Of a stretch of DNA of 64,000 bases, positions 1 to 7,621 are shown piece by piece. Source of the DNA: Wolbachia endosymbiont of Armadillidium arcangelii (GTDB lineage: Bacteria; Pseudomonadota; Alphaproteobacteria; Rickettsiales; Anaplasmataceae); the NCBI RefSeq assembly GCF_040207875.1, contig NZ_CP157942.1, positions 1,550,001 through 1,614,000 of the forward strand, given 5' to 3'. Below the pieces are notes generated by a model that was given only the letters and a program-made list of their open reading frames with translations, searched no databases and was not told where the DNA came from. Positions within the stretch are counted from its first letter, which is position 1, and every line of letters starts with the position of its first letter. A program made the position numbers and the translations under genes.

Positions 1-280
1 CAATACTTAAAAAAGTTTTGCTTGGTTTAAATTTTATCCTTGTTTTTTCAGGAACAGTCATAATCTTCCCATTTTGAGGATTACGGCATTGTCTCTCCTG
101 ACTTATAACAGTAGAGAGTGTACCTATTCCATGTAGACGTATTTCACCTTTACAGTTTATCTCATTCTTGATTATTCCCATGAACGTGTCATACAACTTA
201 TTCGAATCAGATTGTGTTATACATATACCCTGATTAGCACAACCTTCTTTTAGTTGTTTTGTTATATCTTCTTTACTCAT
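1..280 (-). CDS. HU/IHF-family DNA-binding protein (3' end outside window)
   Basis: The reverse strand reads from an ATG at 278-280 through at least 93 codons without a stop and leaves the window at position 1. The N-terminus (MSKEDITKQLKEG) is a typical HU helix. The later segment with CRNPQNGKIMTVPEKTRIKF matches the HU/IHF DNA-binding arm, where an RNPQTG-like turn is expected, followed by the usual FKPSK helix start. Proteins of this family bind and bend DNA as dimers and organise the nucleoid. I cannot tell HU from IHF-alpha or IHF-beta by eye. The gene is on the same strand as the ribosomal pair to its right, with about 145 bp between them in which I see no other gene. Confidence 0.85.
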   Translation of the reverse strand, partial: MSKEDITKQLKEGCANQGICITQSDSNKLYDTFMGIIKNEINCKGEIRLHGIGTLSTVISQERQCRNPQNGKIMTVPEKTRIKFKPSKTFLSI

Positions 281-425
281 AAACTACCTTAATATTGAAA
301 AATCACATAAACAGCATATTATGCTAATATCAATAGTCAACTAAATTTATTACAAAAATAGAAGACATCATAAACTTTACACAAATATTTGTACAATATT
401 TACAAAAAACACCACTATAAAATCA

Positions 426-881
426 CTATCTCTTAGAAAATTGACATTTTTTCCGAGCTTTATGTTGACCATATTTCTTACGCTCAACAACACGTGAATC
501 TCTAGTTAAAAACCCACCGTTACGTAATATAGAGTGTAAATCTTGACTTATACTACTTAAAGCTTTGCTTATTCCATGAGCTAAGGCACCTGCTTGGCCA
601 GATAGCCCTCCACCTTTTACAGTTGCAAACACATCATATTCACCTAACATAGAAGTTACTATAAATGGTGCTTTAATCATTTGGCACGCCGCTTCTCTTT
701 TAAAATAAGAAATTAGATCGCCTTTTTTGTTAACACTAAATTTTCCACTTCCCGGCTTTATCCATACTCTTGCTACAGATTCTTTTCTTCGGCCTGTAGC
801 ATATAAACGACCAAGCGAATCAACTGCTGATTTAATTGTCTTTTCTGACCAATCATTGTTATTTATTATAGAACTCTTCAT
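426..881 (-). CDS. rpsI: 30S ribosomal protein S9
   Basis: This 151-residue protein carries the S9 hallmarks: GRRKESVARVW near residues 30-40, the glycine-rich signature GGGLSGQAGALAHGISKAL around residues 90-108, and the basic C-terminus ending in SKR that reaches the ribosomal P site. Bacterial S9 is usually about 130 residues, and the extra residues here are N-terminal. It lies 10 bp downstream of rplM on the same strand, which is the conserved bacterial rplM-rpsI order and implies co-transcription. Confidence 0.97.
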   Translation of the reverse strand: MKSSIINNNDWSEKTIKSAVDSLGRLYATGRRKESVARVWIKPGSGKFSVNKKGDLISYFKREAACQMIKAPFIVTSMLGEYDVFATVKGGGLSGQAGALAHGISKALSSISQDLHSILRNGGFLTRDSRVVERKKYGQHKARKKCQFSKR

Positions 882-891
882 TTTTACTCCA

Positions 892-1350
892 TTACTTTTT
901 ATTTTTACGATTCAAAGAGGCAAAATCTATCTTTTCAGGTTGCTGTCCTTGATGCTTATGCTCTGAACCAGAATAAACATACAAATTTTCAAAGCGTCTA
1001 CGTGCCATAGGCCCATCATCAAGCATCCTTTTCACTGCCATTTTTATTACACGCTCAGGAAATTTGCCACTTAAAATATTATCTGGAGTAGTTTTCTTCA
1101 AACCACCAGAATAACCTGTATGCTTATAGTAAATTTTATCTTTAAGCTTCTTCCCGGTGAAATACACCTTTTCCGCATTAACAATGATTATATTGTCACC
1201 ACAGTCCATATGAGGTGTATACTCAGGCTTATGCTTCCCGCGTAACAGCATTGCTATAAACGCTGCGAGCCTACCTACCACTAACCCTTCTGCATCTATA
1301 ATAAACCACTTTTTATTGATTTGTTTCTCTTTCAAGAAAAAAGTTTTCAT
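892..1350 (-). CDS. rplM: 50S ribosomal protein L13
   Basis: This is a 152-residue L13 of the large subunit. The family core is visible as VVGRLAAFIAMLLRGKHKPEY near residues 25-45, the MDCGDNIIIVNAEK strand, and the signature DDGPMARRRFENLYVY near residues 110-125, followed by the conserved SGSEHKHQGQQPE tail. It precedes rpsI with a 10-bp gap. Its upstream region (1351-1418) is a short AT-rich intergenic stretch shared with the divergent tolC-like gene, so the promoter probably lies there. Confidence 0.97.
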   Translation of the reverse strand: MKTFFLKEKQINKKWFIIDAEGLVVGRLAAFIAMLLRGKHKPEYTPHMDCGDNIIIVNAEKVYFTGKKLKDKIYYKHTGYSGGLKKTTPDNILSGKFPERVIKMAVKRMLDDGPMARRRFENLYVYSGSEHKHQGQQPEKIDFASLNRKNKK

Positions 1351-1418
1351 GTCTTAATCTTATATACACAATAGTAAGTTACTATATATTAAATTTCTCA
1401 ATAGTGTCAACAACATTG

Positions 1419-1475
1419 GTTATTGATTACTAAATTAGTTATTGATTACTAAATTAGTTATTGATTACTCAAGTA
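1419..1475. repeat. Three 19-bp tandem units upstream of the TolC-like gene
   Basis: Units lie at 1419-1437, 1438-1456 and 1457-1475. The first two are identical (GTTATTGATTACTAAATTA) and the third differs in its last few bases. They sit directly before the first plausible ATG of the TolC-like gene, so they could affect its promoter or leader. Copy number would be easy to compare between strains. Confidence 0.9.
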
Positions 1476-1499
1476 ATTTATGTTAGTAACTTAAATACC

Positions 1500-2750
1500 A
1501 TGTTAGAAAGTAAAATGTTTCGATTGATTATTATATTTGCAATCGCTTTTAGTGCTATAAGTTGCCATGCAATCGATCTGGAAGAGGCTATAAGTAAAGC
1601 TATCAAAAACAGCTCAAAAATAAAGTCTCAGTTTTACCAATATAAAAGTGCTGAAAAACAACTAAAATCTTCTGGATTAGCTGGTTTTTTACCTGACATT
1701 AATTTACAGTACAATTTTGATAGTAATTTTAATCTTTATAATCAATCTAATTTACCTGGAAAACGCCTGATATTAAGCCAAAGGATAATAGATGGTGGGG
1801 GCACTTTTGCTACATTCAACCGATCAAGTCATCTTCTTAAAGCAGCAAAAATGAGATTTCAACAGTCGAAGCAAGAAGTAGCACTCAGCGCTGTGAAAGC
1901 ATATGTTAATGTTTTACAAAAGGCAGAAATATTAAAACTCAGAGAACATAAAGAACGCGTTTCTTTGGAACATTTGTCAGCTATGAAAAAACGCTTTTCT
2001 CTTGGAGAGGTAACCAATGCTGAAGTTTCGTTAGCAAAAGCAAAATTTTCGTCTTCTATATCCGAAAGAGTTGATGCTGAAGGTAAATTAAAGTTGGCAA
2101 ATATTGCTTATTATCATTTGATTGGCGAAGATGCTGATGACCTTTCTGAAGCTAATGATAAACTACCTTCTATCCCAGAGCTAAATGAATGTTTACAGTT
2201 AGCAAAAACCAATAATTTATCTCTAAAAGCAGCAGTTTATCAAAAAAGAGCAGCCGGAATGGAAGTGATTGCTGAAAGCTCCAAGTGGCTTCCTTCTTTA
2301 AATCTAAGCGCAAGCAAAAATTTTGGGGAGGATGGTATGAAGGTAGACAAGCTATTAGAAAATGTTCATGTAGTTTTTACTCTTGATGTTCCAATCTTTA
2401 AAAGAGGAGTTAATGTTTTTGGTGTCAGTAAAGCTAAAATGGATGCAAAAAAATCTACCTACGATTATTATGAAACGGTAAAAAATATAGAACAAGCAGT
2501 TGTAAATGCTTGGAATAATGTGCTGACAGCAAAAGCCATTATTAAAGCAAGTCAAGAAGCGGAAAAAGCAGCAGCTCTAGCATTGGAAGGAGTTGAGCAA
2601 GAGGTAAACTTAAGTTTAAAGAGTACATCTGACCTTTTGGACACTGAAGATGCATTATTTAAAGCACGTTCAGACTTAGTTGAAGCAAAAAGCAATTATG
2701 TGATTAGTGTTTATAATTTGCTTTTTATAATAAATAGTATAAACCTCTAA
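1500..2750 (+). CDS. tolC: TolC-family outer-membrane efflux protein
   Basis: The open frame extends back to 1461, but I choose the ATG at 1500 or the one at 1515. The latter gives a clean signal peptide (MFRLIIIFAIAFSA, then ISCHA before IDLEEA). The mature part of about 400 residues has TolC-family features: an opening LEEAISKAIKNSS helix, a GFLPDINLQYNF strand, long coiled-coil helices, and the second-half SSKWLPSLNLSASKNF strand repeat. Such proteins form trimeric outer-membrane channels for type I secretion or drug efflux with an inner-membrane partner; no partner gene is next to it. The 19-bp tandem repeats end inside the alternative upstream start, another reason to prefer the later ATG. 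The symbol follows family membership, not proven orthology. Confidence 0.85.
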   Translation: MLESKMFRLIIIFAIAFSAISCHAIDLEEAISKAIKNSSKIKSQFYQYKSAEKQLKSSGLAGFLPDINLQYNFDSNFNLYNQSNLPGKRLILSQRIIDGGGTFATFNRSSHLLKAAKMRFQQSKQEVALSAVKAYVNVLQKAEILKLREHKERVSLEHLSAMKKRFSLGEVTNAEVSLAKAKFSSSISERVDAEGKLKLANIAYYHLIGEDADDLSEANDKLPSIPELNECLQLAKTNNLSLKAAVYQKRAAGMEVIAESSKWLPSLNLSASKNFGEDGMKVDKLLENVHVVFTLDVPIFKRGVNVFGVSKAKMDAKKSTYDYYETVKNIEQAVVNAWNNVLTAKAIIKASQEAEKAAALALEGVEQEVNLSLKSTSDLLDTEDALFKARSDLVEAKSNYVISVYNLLFIINSINL

Positions 2751-2769
2751 ATTTAATGGTATTAGCACT

Positions 2770-3327
2770 ATGCATGATGAACAAGGTAATCAATCTGTAA
2801 AAGATATTCTAGAAGATATAAAAAAAGCTATATCGGGTAAAAACGCAAAAGCAGAAATAAAAGATGAAAGTGATGATGTGTTATACCTTGAGGAAGAGTA
2901 TCCAGAAGACATGGAAGAAGATGGCAAAAAAGAAAATAGTGAAAAAGAGGACATTGATAATGATGACCAAAGTGAGGAAATGGCTTGCAAAAACAACCAA
3001 TTTAATGGCCATAGCTACAACTCAGAAGAAAAAAATTTGTACGATAATATCCAAATGAGTAATAACAAAGCGAGTAATAGCGGCTTACAAGCGCAAAATA
3101 ATGATCATCTAGTTTTAAAAGAGAATATGAAGGAGATCAAAGCGCTGCTTGGAAAAATGCAAAACGAATTGCAGCATAAACAACAAAGAAAAGCGAACCT
3201 TACTGTTGAAGAATTAGTTACATCTCTTTTAAAACCTCAGCTCTCAGAATGGCTAAATAAATATCTACATGCACTGGTAAAAGAAGTAGTTGAAAAAGAG
3301 CTCAAAGATATAATCAATAATAAGTAG
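2770..3327 (+). CDS. popZ: PopZ / DUF2497-family polar organising protein
   Basis: This 185-residue protein has the three-part PopZ plan. Residues 7-20 (SVKDILEDIKKAIS) match the N-terminal partner-binding helix of the family. Residues about 30-75 are strongly acidic and low in complexity. Residues about 143-182 (LTVEELVTSLLKPQLSEWL and following) match the C-terminal oligomerisation helices. In Caulobacter PopZ forms a polymeric hub at the cell pole that anchors ParB-parS and cell-cycle regulators; the same role here is inference. It starts 19 bp after the tolC-like stop and runs straight into rlmE, so the three genes may be co-transcribed. Confidence 0.82.
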   Translation: MHDEQGNQSVKDILEDIKKAISGKNAKAEIKDESDDVLYLEEEYPEDMEEDGKKENSEKEDIDNDDQSEEMACKNNQFNGHSYNSEEKNLYDNIQMSNNKASNSGLQAQNNDHLVLKENMKEIKALLGKMQNELQHKQQRKANLTVEELVTSLLKPQLSEWLNKYLHALVKEVVEKELKDIINNK

Positions 3328-3403
3328 GATATTAGCAATAAAAACTAGAGTAAAGACGGCTAGAGGCAGAAAACTATCTTCAACAAGGTGGCTACATCGT
3401 CAT

Positions 3404-3982
3404 TTGAATGATCAGTATGTGCGAAAAACTAGCAAGGATGGTTATAGGTCACGCTCAGCATACAAGCTAGTAGAAATAGATAATAAATTTAAATTATTCC
3501 AAGAAGGGCAAAAAATTATTGATCTTGGTGCTTCTCCTGGTGGATGGTCACAAGTTGCATCTAAGAAAGGAGCAGATGTGGTTGCTGTTGACATAAAACC
3601 AATAAATTCAATTAGTGGAGTAGAGTGTATACAGTGTGATATTATCAACGAACTTGAAATTTTAAGAGAAAAATTCAAGGATCACAAATTTGATGTAATT
3701 TTATCTGATATGGCACCCGAATCTTGCGGTTTAAAATCGTTAGATCATATCAGAATTATGCTTTTATGCGAGGCAGCGCTCAATTTTGTAAAGCATTTCT
3801 TGAATCATGATGGTAAGTTCGTAGTAAAAATTTTTCAAGGAGAATCTGATAAAAATTTCTGCAATGAGCTAAAAAAAATGTTCAAAACAGTAAGATACTT
3901 CAAACCAAAGTCAAGTAGATCTGAATCTACAGAAATGTATTTGGTAAGTTTAGGCTTTATTGATGGCAACTCTTCTGTATAG
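3404..3982 (+). CDS. rlmE: 23S rRNA (uridine2552-2'-O)-methyltransferase RlmE/FtsJ; true start probably upstream
   Basis: It 2'-O-methylates U2552 of 23S rRNA, a late step of 50S assembly. The protein has SRSAYKLVEI with the catalytic lysine, the SAM motif IDLGASPGGWSQVA, the catalytic aspartate in ILSDMAPE, the lysine in GKFVVKIFQG, and the glutamate in SESTEMYLV, giving a complete K-D-K-E tetrad. The first usual start codon in frame is TTG 3404, but the same frame upstream (about 3341-3403) encodes TRVKTARGRKLSSTRWLHRH, which matches the conserved N-terminus of alphaproteobacterial RlmE. No ATG, GTG or TTG occurs between the in-frame stop at 3311 and 3404, so translation may begin at an ATA (3329 or 3338) or other rare codon. 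Confidence 0.9.
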   Translation: MNDQYVRKTSKDGYRSRSAYKLVEIDNKFKLFQEGQKIIDLGASPGGWSQVASKKGADVVAVDIKPINSISGVECIQCDIINELEILREKFKDHKFDVILSDMAPESCGLKSLDHIRIMLLCEAALNFVKHFLNHDGKFVVKIFQGESDKNFCNELKKMFKTVRYFKPKSSRSESTEMYLVSLGFIDGNSSV

Positions 3983-4167
3983 CAGATACTTACAGAAACG
4001 TTGACGAATCTTATCCTATTAAACTGAAGATTAATAACGCTCGCACAAAAGCCCCTTTTTCTTGTTTGAGTGTTTGTGATAGTTAGGTATAATTACTGAA
4101 TTTTTGATTTTATTACTTAAATATATAATAATTAAAGTATATTATTATTTTTATAGGAGAGTTTGAT

Positions 4168-5083
4168 ATGTATTTAGCATTGTTGGAACAGATATTAAGT
4201 ATAGTAAATCGTGAAAATGATTTGAATGGTAATAACATAGTTGAAAAAATAAAAGAGCAACTAAAAAAAGAGACCCATCTACTTATGAAGAATGGGGGAA
4301 GGAAAATTTTGATATAAATCGTCGATTTAATACTGGTGATAAAGGATTAACACTATTGTATGTAGCATTTCTAAATAATCAAAAAAATGTAGTAAACGCT
4401 CTATTAGCAGTAAAAGGAATAAATGTTAATTTACAAGATGTATTTGAACAAACTCCTTTGAATTTTGCTATTAAAATAGGTAAGGAAAAGATAGTAAACG
4501 CTCTATTAGCAGTACAAAACATAGATGTTAGTTTGCGAGATGAAAAGGAAAGAACTCCTTTATATCTTGCTGCTGAGAAAGGCAAAACGGAGATAGTAAA
4601 AGCTCTATTAGATAAGAGGCCTAATTGTATTGATCTTCCAAATGAACATGGACGAACTTCTTTGTATATTGCTGCTAAAGAAAACCATAACAAGGTAGTA
4701 AGAGCTCTATTAAAAGAAGGTGCTGATCCTTTCTTAGATGATTGTGAAGGCAAGAATCTAGCAGAAATGGTTACTGAAGAAGCAATTATAAAAGCAGTAG
4801 TCTTGGGTGTTGGTATATTTATTATTACATCTATTGTAGCTGCTATAGTAGTTACTTCTGCATATTTTATTGGTGTGTCATTATCAGTAGGTGCTATGGC
4901 TGGTATAGCTGTGGCTGCTGCTGTACTTACTGGACTTGTTGCGTGGGTATTATGTATGAAGTGTCTAAGCCTTGTAATGAGCTAAAGGACGCTATTGCAC
5001 AAGCAATGCTAAAACCTGGTAATGAGCTAAATGAAGTTCATGCACAACCAGGAGTTTCTTCAGAGTTAGTTATAACAGCGTAG
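4168..5083 (+). pseudogene. Ankyrin-repeat membrane protein, two frameshifts
   Basis: An ATG at 4168 with upstream AGGAG starts a protein (MYLALLEQILSIV) that stops early. Near 4270 the frame slips by one base, and the resumed frame reads DPSTYEEWGKENFDIN, matching the N-terminal module of the intact ankyrin gene at 53590. Four ankyrin repeats follow (about 4340-4740), then a long hydrophobic stretch of about 50 residues (4790-4960) that could span the membrane once or twice. The frame slips again near 4958: the first frame stops at 4985, while the other frame continues with KPCNELKDAIAQAMLKPG to a TAG at 5081-5083. An open frame of 209 codons from 4356 remains, so a shortened product is possible, but the gene looks disabled. 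Confidence 0.75.
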
Positions 5084-5091
5084 TTAAGTAG

Positions 5092-5118
5092 AAGGAAGAA
5101 GTCTCTTCTTCCTTTTCT
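5092..5118 (+). terminator. Rho-independent terminator after the ankyrin pseudogene
   Basis: A perfect 10-bp stem (AAGGAAGAAG at 5092-5101, CTTCTTCCTT at 5105-5114) closes a 3-base loop and runs into a short T-rich tail. It sits 8 bp after the restored stop codon at 5083, which supports 5083 as the original gene end. Confidence 0.8.
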
Positions 5119-5676
5119 CCAAGTTTTTATTTAGCGAGGTATCTAGATACTAGAATACCTTATTTAACACCAAAACAGAATTAAGGTTTAAACATTCTAG
5201 ATGCTAGCTGTATGAACATTCATTTTGAAGACAGCAAATGGTGTCATCCCAGCGCCCTCTTTTTTGTTATTCCAGTACTGGGATCCAGAAGACTGACCAG
5301 GTAATAAGAACTGGTCACGCGCTGGCTCTCTAAAATTACTTTAGCTATAAATATTAAGAAATTTACTAAATAAAAAAAGACAAAAGAACCCCCGTATAGC
5401 GAGTTTTGACCCTATAATAATTTAAATTGGCGTTGTAATAATGTGCTAACGCTTATTTAAAGCGCGTTTTGGCTGAATGTAGAAAAAATAAAAAAGACAT
5501 GCAGCCGCTATAATTTTATGTAATTTGCCAATAAATATCTGAGTTTTTTACTGAATTTTGTCATTGAGACCGCGCGGATCGAAAACAAGGATAAATACTC
5601 TTGTTGATATAATAAGGAAAGTGGGAAAGTTTGTCAAGTAGTAAAACTAGAGGGCTCAAATGAAAGAAGGTAAACT
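5119..5676. other. 558-bp intergenic region with a dispersed repeat
   Basis: No credible gene is seen. The left part holds a dispersed repeat: 5277-5325 is a 49-bp sequence found again at 57813-57861 with three mismatches, flanked by a GTGTCATCCCAGCG motif typical of short Wolbachia palindromic repeats. The rest (about 5340-5676) is AT-rich with no reading frame or RNA that I recognise. Confidence 0.6.
5277..5325. repeat. 49-bp dispersed repeat, copy 1
   Basis: It contains GGATCCAGAAGACTGACCAG and ends in CACGCGCTGG. The partner at 57813-57861 differs at three positions. Both copies are in non-coding or pseudogene DNA. Confidence 0.8.
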
Positions 5677-7254
5677 CTAAAGTGTACGTTCAGTAGCACT
5701 TTCTATAAGAGAGATTGTATTATCTATTCCATAAAGCTTTATAAAAGATCCCATTCTTGGACCGGTTTTTTGTCCAAGTAGTGTTTCATACAAAAACTGA
5801 AACCAATCACGTAAGTTATTGTAATTGTGTTTTTTTCCGATGGAAAAAATCTGAGATTGAATCTCTTCGGCAGTAGCGATTATAGATAGAGAATGCAGGG
5901 TATTCTTTAAATCTAGTAACGCTTCTTTCTCTTTTTCATTTGGAGTCTTATACGCTTTTGTTGGTTTGATAAAGTCGTGATAATACCTAACTGCAAAGTC
6001 TGAAAGCCTATCGAGCATTTTGTTATTTTTCGGTGTAACGTCCGATGCATAAGTCGATATAAAACCCCAAAGAATCTCTTTATTTTCAGCATTACAGGCT
6101 GCTGCTAGGTTTAAAAGCAATGAGAAGTTTATACCCGAAGTTTCGATATTAGGAACGTTACCCTGGTGAATGTGCCATACAGAACTGTTTACATCCTTTT
6201 CTTCACTCTTATTGTAACGCTTAACAAACTCCAAATATTCATCAGTTGATTTTGGTATCACACTAAAATGTAAACGTTTAGCTTTTTTAGGACTCTGAAA
6301 GATGTATAACGCTAAACCCTCTGTGGGCGCATAAGTTAGCCATTCCTCGATCGAAATACCATTTCCTTTTGATTTTGATATCTTCTTTCCTTCTTTATCA
6401 AGAAATAACTCATAGCAAAACAAAAGCGGTGGATTTTCTCCAAGTATTTTACATATTTGACTTGAAAGCACAGCAGATGGAGTCAAATCCTTTCCATGAG
6501 CTTCGTAATTGACTCCAAATGCGGCCCATCTCATTCCCCAATCTGGTTTCCATTGCAATTTGCATCTTCCCTTTGTCACTGGAATTTCTATTTTTTCTCC
6601 ATTTGCATCTTCGTATGTGATTGTTCCTTTATCTGTATTTCTTTCAATTACTGGAACTTGTAGAACTTGAGAAGTTTTTGGGCATATCGGTAAGAATGGA
6701 CTATAGGTTTGCTGTCTTTCTTCTCGGAATGACGGAAGCATTATCTCCATTACTCTGTCGTAATTTTTCAGCAAGAGTAAGAGCTTTTCATCGTAAACAC
6801 CAGATCTATAACACTCTGTAGCACTTCTAAATTCATATTCAAAATCAAATAAATCAAGGAATTTACACAGCAATGAATTCATATGATGACCGTAACTTTC
6901 ATGAGTACCAAATGGGTCTGGTATCATAGTCAATGGCTTATTTAAATATTCCCTTAGCATCTCCTGATTTGGTACATTATCTGGTATTTTTCGCAAACCA
7001 TCCATATCGTCGGAAACTGCAATGATTTTGGTTTTTATACCAGGAGCTATTTTTTTTAGGGCATTTGCAACAACTGTAGTACGAAAAACTTCCCCAAAAG
7101 TACCAATATGCGGCAAACCTGAAGGCCCATATCCAGTCTCAAATATTATCTCTTTTTTATTAGGAAATTCTTGTAGTATTTTTTCTGCTTCTTGAAATGG
7201 CCAGCTTGTAGTCATTGAATTTAAATTAATTATCTTACCTAAAGTGCTATTCAT
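5677..7254 (-). CDS. lysS: Class I lysyl-tRNA synthetase
   Basis: It charges tRNA-Lys with lysine. The 525-residue protein is the class I (archaeal-type) enzyme, not the usual bacterial class II enzyme. Residues about 40-55 (TGYGPSGLPHIGTFGEV) contain the HIGH-type signature, and KKISKSKGNGIS near residue 290 is the KMSKS loop. The C-terminal helical region matches the class I LysRS anticodon-binding part. Spirochaetes and several alphaproteobacteria including Rickettsiales use this form, which is established for the group. The gene is divergent from virB3 with about 64 bp between them, so the two promoters must be close or overlapping. Confidence 0.93.
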   Translation of the reverse strand: MNSTLGKIINLNSMTTSWPFQEAEKILQEFPNKKEIIFETGYGPSGLPHIGTFGEVFRTTVVANALKKIAPGIKTKIIAVSDDMDGLRKIPDNVPNQEMLREYLNKPLTMIPDPFGTHESYGHHMNSLLCKFLDLFDFEYEFRSATECYRSGVYDEKLLLLLKNYDRVMEIMLPSFREERQQTYSPFLPICPKTSQVLQVPVIERNTDKGTITYEDANGEKIEIPVTKGRCKLQWKPDWGMRWAAFGVNYEAHGKDLTPSAVLSSQICKILGENPPLLFCYELFLDKEGKKISKSKGNGISIEEWLTYAPTEGLALYIFQSPKKAKRLHFSVIPKSTDEYLEFVKRYNKSEEKDVNSSVWHIHQGNVPNIETSGINFSLLLNLAAACNAENKEILWGFISTYASDVTPKNNKMLDRLSDFAVRYYHDFIKPTKAYKTPNEKEKEALLDLKNTLHSLSIIATAEEIQSQIFSIGKKHNYNNLRDWFQFLYETLLGQKTGPRMGSFIKLYGIDNTISLIESATERTL

Positions 7255-7318
7255 TTCAATGGATTTTTAATTAATGATGTAGTATTAGTGTTAAAGCTAT
7301 TATTAGAAGGTTAAAGAT

Positions 7319-7615
7319 ATGTCTACAGGTAGTATACAAACGGATCAATTATTTAAAGGTCTTACAAGACCTGCAATGCTTTTTGGTGTGAGTTATATGT
7401 TTGCAATATTAAACGTTCTAATTTGCATGCTAATTTTCATTAATACAAATGATCTTAGAGTAATTCTCCTGATGTTACCAGGGATACATGGACTTGGCTA
7501 TATAGCTTCTGCAAAGGAACCGTTGTTTATTGAGTTATTTATGGTAAAATTGGGAAAATGCTCCAAATGTTTAAATCGTTTTTATCATGGAGCTAATACT
7601 TATGATATTACTTGA
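7319..7615 (+). CDS. virB3: Type IV secretion inner-membrane protein VirB3
   Basis: This 98-residue protein has the compact VirB3 form: a short polar start (QTDQLFKGLTRPAMLFGVSY), a hydrophobic hairpin of two membrane segments (about residues 20-62), and the conserved AKEP motif after it. VirB3 binds the VirB4 ATPase at the inner membrane. It is the first gene of a seven-gene block and is followed after 6 bp by virB4. The order virB3-virB4-virB6 repeated is the known Rickettsiales arrangement. Confidence 0.92.
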   Translation: MSTGSIQTDQLFKGLTRPAMLFGVSYMFAILNVLICMLIFINTNDLRVILLMLPGIHGLGYIASAKEPLFIELFMVKLGKCSKCLNRFYHGANTYDIT

Positions 7616-7621
7616 AGTAGT

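Noticed and set aside
2864..3058. Lys/Met-rich frame inside popZ
   Set aside because: Arises from the acidic low-complexity part of popZ read in another frame.
4379..4753. 124-codon frame antisense to the ankyrin repeats
   Set aside because: A mirror of the repeat coding pattern on the other strand; no independent signal.
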